Positions 57,902 through 64,000 of a stretch of DNA of 64,000 nucleotides are shown here, piece after piece (positions within the stretch are counted from its first letter, which is position 1; each line of letters starts with the position of its first letter). The notes beneath the pieces are model-generated. The model had not been told where the DNA came from, made no database searches, and saw only the letters and a list, made by a program, of their open reading frames with translations. The translations under genes were made by a program, and so were the position numbers. The DNA is from Adenanthera pavonina (Eukaryota > Streptophyta > Magnoliopsida > Fabales > Fabaceae): NCBI GenBank assembly GCA_026686845.1, contig JAIVEN010000001.1, positions 36,820,001-36,884,000 on the forward strand. Reading direction: 5' to 3'.

Positions 57902-59774
57902 TTAAGTCTTTTTCTTTGATGGGGTAGACTTTTTCTTTTTCTTAGTTTTCTTCTCTTCTTTTTCTTTCTTCTCTTTTTCTTCCTCTTCTTTATCTTCTTC
58001 CTCTTCTTTCTCTTCTTTCTCCCCCTTTTTGTCATCAACAAATAGATGGATTTGAGTAGCTCCAGCATCTATTCGAGCAATGTGCTGATCAAGTTTAGCC
58101 TTCCATTCCCTGATCCTTTGGAGTTTTTCATCTAGAGAAAGAGGGAATGTGGAAGAAGAAGCTGGAATGGATGACACTGGGACAGGTCGGAGTAGCACAT
58201 CAATATGAACAGGAGGAGTAAAAGGAAACACAGGGATAAAAGGAATTTCTGGCATCACAGGAGGAGGTGAGACAGTAGAATGAAGTAGGAGAGAGATCAA
58301 GATCTAAGGGAATGATTATCACTTCTTGCACAGCTACCTCAATTAGATAGCTAATGCTCTCAAAGGAAATTGGATTAGGTGGAGGAGGGAAAAGAGTATT
58401 AAGTTCTTGTCTGCGGTATTTCAGGAAGATTTGGTGAAGGAAGTCTTCTCTAACTATAGGTACTAAGGCCTTTTCCTTATTCTGATAAGTTTCCACCATT
58501 TAAGTAGAATCCCTATCATCAAGTCCATAGTCCAAATTACGACCCAGATCCTCAGATAGAGCAGGAGACTTAGAGGTAGAGGGAATGTCTACATTAACAG
58601 GTGGAGACTTCATAGAAGTCTCAGGAAAAGCAGTAGTGCCAGTATATGTAGGAGGAGATAGTTGGAGAGGTGATGAGGAAGGCTGAGGAACACTGGAGGT
58701 TATTTGTTTACACGGGAGTTTTACTTCTTGCGTAAGGTTTTCTTTCTTAGTTTCAAAGTTCTCTTGTATTTTAGCAATAAGGTACCCAAGATTGATGATA
58801 TCTTCTCTATGTTCCCTCCTGGTGGCCATTACTATCTGGAATAGATTCTGGTACAAGGTTGGTATGTCAGAAGGAGTAGGCAGATTAATGGTTGGTAATT
58901 CATCAGGTTTGATTGGTGTAGGAGTAGAGGTATGAGGTTCAGGGTGCAAAGACTATTGTGGTTCAGTAGGTGAGGAGGAAGAGGAACTGGAGTCACTATC
59001 TTTATGACTCTCTGCAACATCTGCTGATTCAAAACCTGTTTCACCTTCTTCAGTACCCCTTTTCCTGTCAATCCATCTGCTTTTCATCAAAGTCATCCCT
59101 ATCCTCTACAATGCCTTCTCATTGAACTCTTCTGGAAGAAATGCAGGCCCTCTTTCAATATATAGAATGTTGTGATACTTCAGGATTCTGGTGATGAGAT
59201 GCCCATAAGGCAATTGTGAGTCCTGCCTATATGTCCTTGCCTTCCACATTCTCTGTATGATGATGTCTATCAGGTTTACTAGTTTTTCCTTTACTAACAG
59301 CACCATAACTTGGAATTCTCCTATAGATAGGTAGTTGTATCCTTCATTCTTGTTGAAGAACATTCATGATACAATGTAGTGGAGGACCTTGTTTTCAATA
59401 CTCAGATGACTTGGAACAATTTTCCCTTCAGAAGGCATATTTTGCCTTTGCTTGAGCAGTTTAAACACAATTGTGCTCTATTTATAGTTTGCTTTCTCTT
59501 TATTGTATTCATCAACATCTTGATCTTCAGAGGGATACTTTGTTATATCAATGTTTACTTTGATTCCTCCGACGGGCAAGTTCAGAATCTCAAAAAGGAA
59601 ATCAGGATGCAATGCTATCCACTTTTTCTTCAGCCTAACTTCATGCACTTTTGTCTCATTGTTTATCCATAAAGAGTTGTACCATGCACGCATAACCTGC
59701 TAATCATATTCTTCCTTCAATTCTATTTAGCTTTCCTTTCATTTGACTTGATTTCCTCCCTTAGTTTTAGACAT
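57902..59774 (-). pseudogene. ORF3 of copy C
   Basis: An ATG at 59774 opens MSKTKGGNQVK, then TGA. The long basic N-terminus of copy A is largely missing. The globular domain follows in broken frames: MRAWYNSLWINNETKVHEV and FEILNLPVGG at 59693-59478, then FNKNEGYNYLSIGEFQVMVLL and GHLITRILKYHNIL at 59363-59106. A Pro/Ser/Thr-rich linker with a helical IVMATRREHREDIINLGYL segment and GRNLDYGLDDRDS is at 58949-58500, and an extremely Lys/Glu-rich tail ends at 57902 (SKKKT). The domain order matches copy A; function is unknown. Confidence 0.82.
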
Positions 59775-60650
59775 AGTAGTGATTCTTGATGATATGATAG
59801 GGTGAATGGTGTTTAAAGTAGGCCGGAATGTGATCTGTTCTCAGGGAATTGGAAGGGGCTTGAAAGATTTTGGAAGACTTGAGTAGTACGAATAGAGGTT
59901 TTTAGGATAAAGCTAGGTTTTCCGCACAAGAGACTATCGAAAATCAAAGGTTCCTATATATAGTCTCGACGTTATGCACATAACGTATGGAGGTTATGTT
60001 AATAACAATCTTCAGAGAGTATATGCAGGGGCATGATTTGCTGGGTTATGTGGATAAGGTCCTTAGGTTGTCCACATAACTGAGTTAATACAAGTTGAGA
60101 TATCAAGGAGAAGAGAAGAGTTATCTAGACAAGCACCCTAAGTTATCATGAAAAAGAGTTTCACAAAAAGCACACAAAAAATTGGCAAACAATATGTTAG
60201 CCGGATAACCTTGCCTTCTTATGCGAATAACATTCTTACTTTAGGAACTACTTCTCTAGATGTAACATTATGTGGATAAGGTAGGTAGGTTATGCTGAAA
60301 TTAATTTTCACAAAACACATACAATGAAGCAAACAAGGCAAGTTATACACATAAGGTGATGACCTTATCCGAATATCGAGCTTCACAGAGACCTGGAATT
60401 CACATAAGCTCTCATTTTCATGAAAAGCCTCATCCTTATTCAAATAACCTCAAACACAGAACCTTTAGATATCAGAAAATCAATTCATTTTCAACATAAG
60501 GCTATGGGTTATGCGCATAAGCATATTAGAAAACTCATAAACAATTACAGATAGCTGCGTTATCCCCATAAGCCTTTTCTTTTCATCATAACTTCATTTC
60601 AATGTGCAAGGAACTTCATTTTATTAGACTTTCGATATTTCAAATAGGGC
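59775..60650 (-). repeat. ORF3-pol spacer of copy C with B-class motifs
   Basis: This is noncoding, with GTTATGNNNATAA-type sites at about 59970, 59993, 60045, 60068 (GTCCACATAAC), 60200, 60219 and 60270. 60270-60650 is homologous to 19640-20000 in copy E. It ends abruptly at about 60650 before any RNase H sequence. Confidence 0.7.
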
Positions 60651-61850
60651 AGGTCTTGCCATTGTTGCTACCTAATCATGGTTAATATGTGGGAGGGTGA
60701 GATTCAAAGAATCTCAGTAGATAAATCCCATACATTCCATCATATCATCACATTTTTCATGGAAACATCACATAAACTTTAATTCATCACATAGGCACAT
60801 TGAAACATATAACTTTTTCAAAAATTTTGGCAGAATTTTGTTTTGTAAAATGGACATCTTGGGGCTCCAAACCTCTCATACAACTCAACCAACAATCATA
60901 GAAACATCACAAATCAACATTTCATACATTTATCATAGTGCTAAGTATTAAAGAAACAATAATGACAATGTGATGTTAGTAAAGAGAATTATCTATCATA
61001 TAGTACTTCCTTACTTCCCACACTTTTTACAACACTTCTTGGACCTTCCAACACTTCTCCAAGCCTTATTTATGCTTCCTCAAACCTAAACATATCATTA
61101 AACAATAACTCAAGCTAATGGTTCCATGACTTTCTTCAAAAAGTGTTCATGAAACCCTAATTTTTCAAAAATTCACCAAAAATTCATTCCTAGCTCAAAA
61201 ATGATGAATTAGACCTCTATTCCATGTAATTTTTCATGAGAAATCCAAATATGTCCTCATAATTACCAAATTCCATGTCTAGCTATAGTTACTATTCATC
61301 CAAATTAAGCTTCAAAACCCTAAATTTTCACTTTCTTAATCTTAAAATTTTTCATGAAATCAACACTTGTTCCTAAGTTTTTGCTTAACACCTTATTTTA
61401 TAACCATTAAACATGCATGATTTTATGATTAATGTTTAAAATAATGATAGCAAATGAGCCTTCAATTTCGCATAGACTAAGCTTAAGTCATAAAATTTTG
61501 CTGAATTTTAAAAATTCATAACTAATTCTACAAAAATCATATTGAGGTGATTTCAAGTTATATGGAAAGCTTATGATGTCTATTTTAAAGGAAAAATGTT
61601 GATTCACACTTTTACTAGTACAGTAAATTTTGAATTTTATAGACTCTATCATGTTAGTAATGAAGCATGAACAAAGAATAAGGAAATTTCAAAACCAAAA
61701 CATAGGAACATAATATTTCGTTATTAGAACGTTGTAATTTACATTATATAATGTAATATATCATCTAGTCCTAGTAATATAATACAAAATATAATATGAT
61801 TCTAAAATGACTTGGACAACATTTCCTCATCAGTTCGTTATTTCATTTCC
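60651..61850 (-). repeat. R-like repeat, minus strand
   Basis: 60651-60730 shares the reversed 'ggtcttgccattg...gaatctcagtag' block with 47500-47580. 61480-61560 shares the 'aaaattcataac' block with R near 46300-46320 in reverse. It is noncoding and AT-rich. Confidence 0.5.
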
Positions 61851-63731
61851 TTGGGCAGAACCAGGGCCTAAAAATATTAGATATTGGGGTAAGATTCAGA
61901 CAGAATCTCAATAATATGACAATTCATTTTCCAACACTTAATTTCAGCAGCATAACAATATAACCATAATTACTTAAGAATCAAACTTAAAATCATGTTC
62001 TATATGATCATGCATGTTCAAACAACCTTCATGACATTCAAAGCATTATTGTAGTAAAACCTCAACTTTGATCCAATATTTCAGCATGGCAACTCCCAAA
62101 AACATGTTTCTACTAGCATAATGACTACTCTTAATAAATCAAATAACTTAACTAAAATATAAATGGAAGAAAAGGAAAACCATATTACCTAGAAATATTT
62201 TTCAGAACTTCATATTACACCTTTCATAAATAAGAGCTCCTCACTCTAACCTTTCTCTACCTTGAATCAAATTTTATGGCTAAATGGGGAAGGATGAGCT
62301 TCTATTTATAGGTGAGTTGAAGACATAATAGCCCTGAGATTAGATTTTGATCCAATGGCTCTTATTTTCCATACTAATTTATTTAATTTAGCATGTCAGG
62401 GTTTTATGAGGCTGCCACCCTGCCCTGTTCTAGATGTATTCAGCTAATATTTTCAACATGAATTAGACCCAAAAAAATATATTTTATTTGGTTCTATCAT
62501 ATGTCTAATTTAGATGGTGTCATGTGTGTGTTGGAGTCTAGATTGATTTTTGCTTCTTCTCTTCTCAATTTCATCACTTCCTTGTCTGATCAGCCTAAGG
62601 AATATATTTTTATGCAATTTTGGCTTTACATATTTCATTCTGGGCTATAGCTCAGGGTATACGGGTTTTTGGGCTCATTCTACTGATTTCGGGTCCAATC
62701 TTCCTTATACTGGGTTTTAGGATCTAAATTAATTCAGTAATGTAATTATATATTTTGGGACTCAGAACATTGTTTTTTAATTTCAATATATCCTGATTAG
62801 TGACTAATTTCCTCATACAAAGTTAATTAGGTTATAATGTCAGTTTCTAATGTCAATTTCTAAGTTCATTTGTTTATTACTACTAAAACTAGAGTCATAT
62901 CAGTTATCTATTGCTAAAAAAAATATTATGGTTGTCTAAAATGAATTTAGACATGTTACTGCGTCAAATTCAGTCTCTGATGAATCTAGACATGATATTA
63001 AGCTACATATATTTTCTAATTCGTCAATTAGTCCAATTATTCATAGACTGATCCTATGGCTATTTAAACTCCATAGAAAAATCCAGCGTCTTATTCTCAA
63101 TCATAATATATCTGGGTTTCCTAATACAAACTTATTTTCTATTCTTTAGAAATTTCTAAATTATAGAACTTCAGTCCTATTTTCTATCTAATATATGCAT
63201 TTTCTAGTTCTGCTTATTAGAGGATAATTTCTGACTATTATTTTTCTGATTCTATTTTCAATCAGCACTATCAAATACTGACCAGATAATTTGTTTGGAA
63301 AAATGACATCTATGTCCCATTATTTTGTCTTTTAGTGTGTACTACATCAATTTTCACTTTGACCTATGACTTAACTTTCTTTGCAATTTGGTCACTAAGT
63401 GCTAATACTACTACCATGTTTCCCAAGGTATCGAATCTCAACTTATAGCTTCACAGGATTTCTGATGTCATACAGCACACATTCACAGTTGATTACTAAG
63501 TCAAATTTTATCTTGATTTGTACACAATGACATATGAAATTTTAAATGGTCATGGTTTTTAAACAGTATATCCAACTTATTTAGTTCTAACTAAAGCTTC
63601 CATATGGTTACTAATGTCATATAATGTATGTTCATAGTTCAAACAAAATCCAACTAGAAACATAGATACAAAGCATGTGAAGTTCAAGTTATGTTATGAG
63701 TTCCATAGTTAGTGAAAATCAGAATGTTACA
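61851..63731 (-). repeat. LTR-like repeat related to R, minus strand, with TATA box
   Basis: It ends GAATGTTACA at 63731, the complement of a TGTAACATTC start. A reversed TATA box (CTATTTATAGGTG) is at about 62302-62314. 61850-61920 resembles the R block 'gattcattgaatctaacccc...caagttatgg' in reverse. Coding potential is absent. Confidence 0.45.
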
Positions 63732-64000
63732 TTTTGGACCGTGGGGAACCCATTTTGAGGTCCAATTTATGAAATTCCAACCCTAAATGTGAATAGTAGC
63801 TCATCAAAAATTAGGGGAATTCAAGAAAAATTGCTACACTTTGTTATACAACAAACTACTTGCATATTCAAGCTTTAAATGAACATTATATCATTTCTCC
63901 TATGATTTATGGTTGGAAAACTCCATCTCTTGCTAAATCATGCCATGGACGAAACCCTAAGAGGATGGAGAAGAATTTCTAATCCATGAACCATGCTTCT
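63732..64000 (-). repeat. R-like fragment at window end
   Basis: The segment 'cattttgaggtccaatttatgaaattcc' near 63751 matches 540-570 of the minus-strand R fragment at the window start. It continues beyond the window. Confidence 0.45.

Larger units (their letters stand above)
52561..60650 (-). mobile_element. Copy C: B-class copia remnant (3' LTR, ORF3, spacer) hosting nested solo LTRs
   Basis: LTR pieces at 52561-52836 and 56355-57600 are homologous to copy D's LTR (38900 onward). They are followed by the reversed PPT at 57602, ORF3 on the minus strand (57902-59774) and a motif-rich spacer to about 60650, where R-like sequence abuts. gag, pol and the 5' LTR are missing. The first ~50 bp of the LTR are also missing. 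Confidence 0.82.

Noticed and set aside
61081..63731. A host gene near the right end
   Set aside because: No frame longer than about 60 codons with recognisable content was found. A reversed TATA box and TGTAAC-type terminus point to an LTR instead.

Overview
The window looks like gene-poor heterochromatin of a flowering plant, most likely a dicot. It is AT-rich and I found no convincing host gene, tRNA or rRNA. Almost all of it is nested LTR retrotransposons with two LINE fragments. The plant assignment rests on initiator-Met-type primer binding sites, Sirevirus-like Ty1/copia proteins with two-knuckle Gag and an extra third ORF, L1-type LINE reverse transcriptase fragments, and a gag-only Ty3-type element. 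All boundaries were placed by eye from LTR ends, target-site duplications (TSDs) and protein homology.

Layout. 1-588 and 13582-14482 are two pieces of a minus-strand LTR of an abundant unnamed family, called 'R' here. Between them lie an inverted truncated copia LTR (589-1602) and the best element, copy A (1603-13581, +), with gag, pol, ORF3 and LTRs about 99% identical. 14622-16095 is a minus-strand LINE fragment. 16096-29722 is a plus-strand R LTR split by copy E (16676-27734, -), a copia element lacking ORF3. Copy E is itself split by a small gag-only element (21745-23935). 29723-30170 is a plus-strand LINE fragment. Copy B (30881-44899, +) is an older relative of copy A. It lost the integrase/RT region where a minus-strand element fragment sits (34872-36584), and its ORF3 is split by deleted copy D (38860-41596, -). 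44900-51312 is R-family sequence in both orientations, with a clean solo LTR at 48252-49873. 51313-60650 is copy C (-). Its LTR carries a solo LTR (52837-56354, +), which carries a younger solo LTR (54143-56004, -). 60651-64000 is again R-like LTR sequence, mostly minus strand.

How the parts fit. A, B, C, D and E are one copia lineage with long LTRs (1.5-2.1 kb), the same PBS type and PPT surroundings, and, except E, a third ORF after pol. Their LTRs fall into two classes by dense short motifs. The A class alternates CAGACGAA with AAATTCGAATTT, organised as an exact 198-bp tandem unit. The B class carries GGTTATGCGGATAACC-like palindromes. The class motif of the LTR recurs in that element's pol-ORF3 spacer, which suggests a co-evolving cis-acting motif system. 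No element is intact: every coding region is interrupted.
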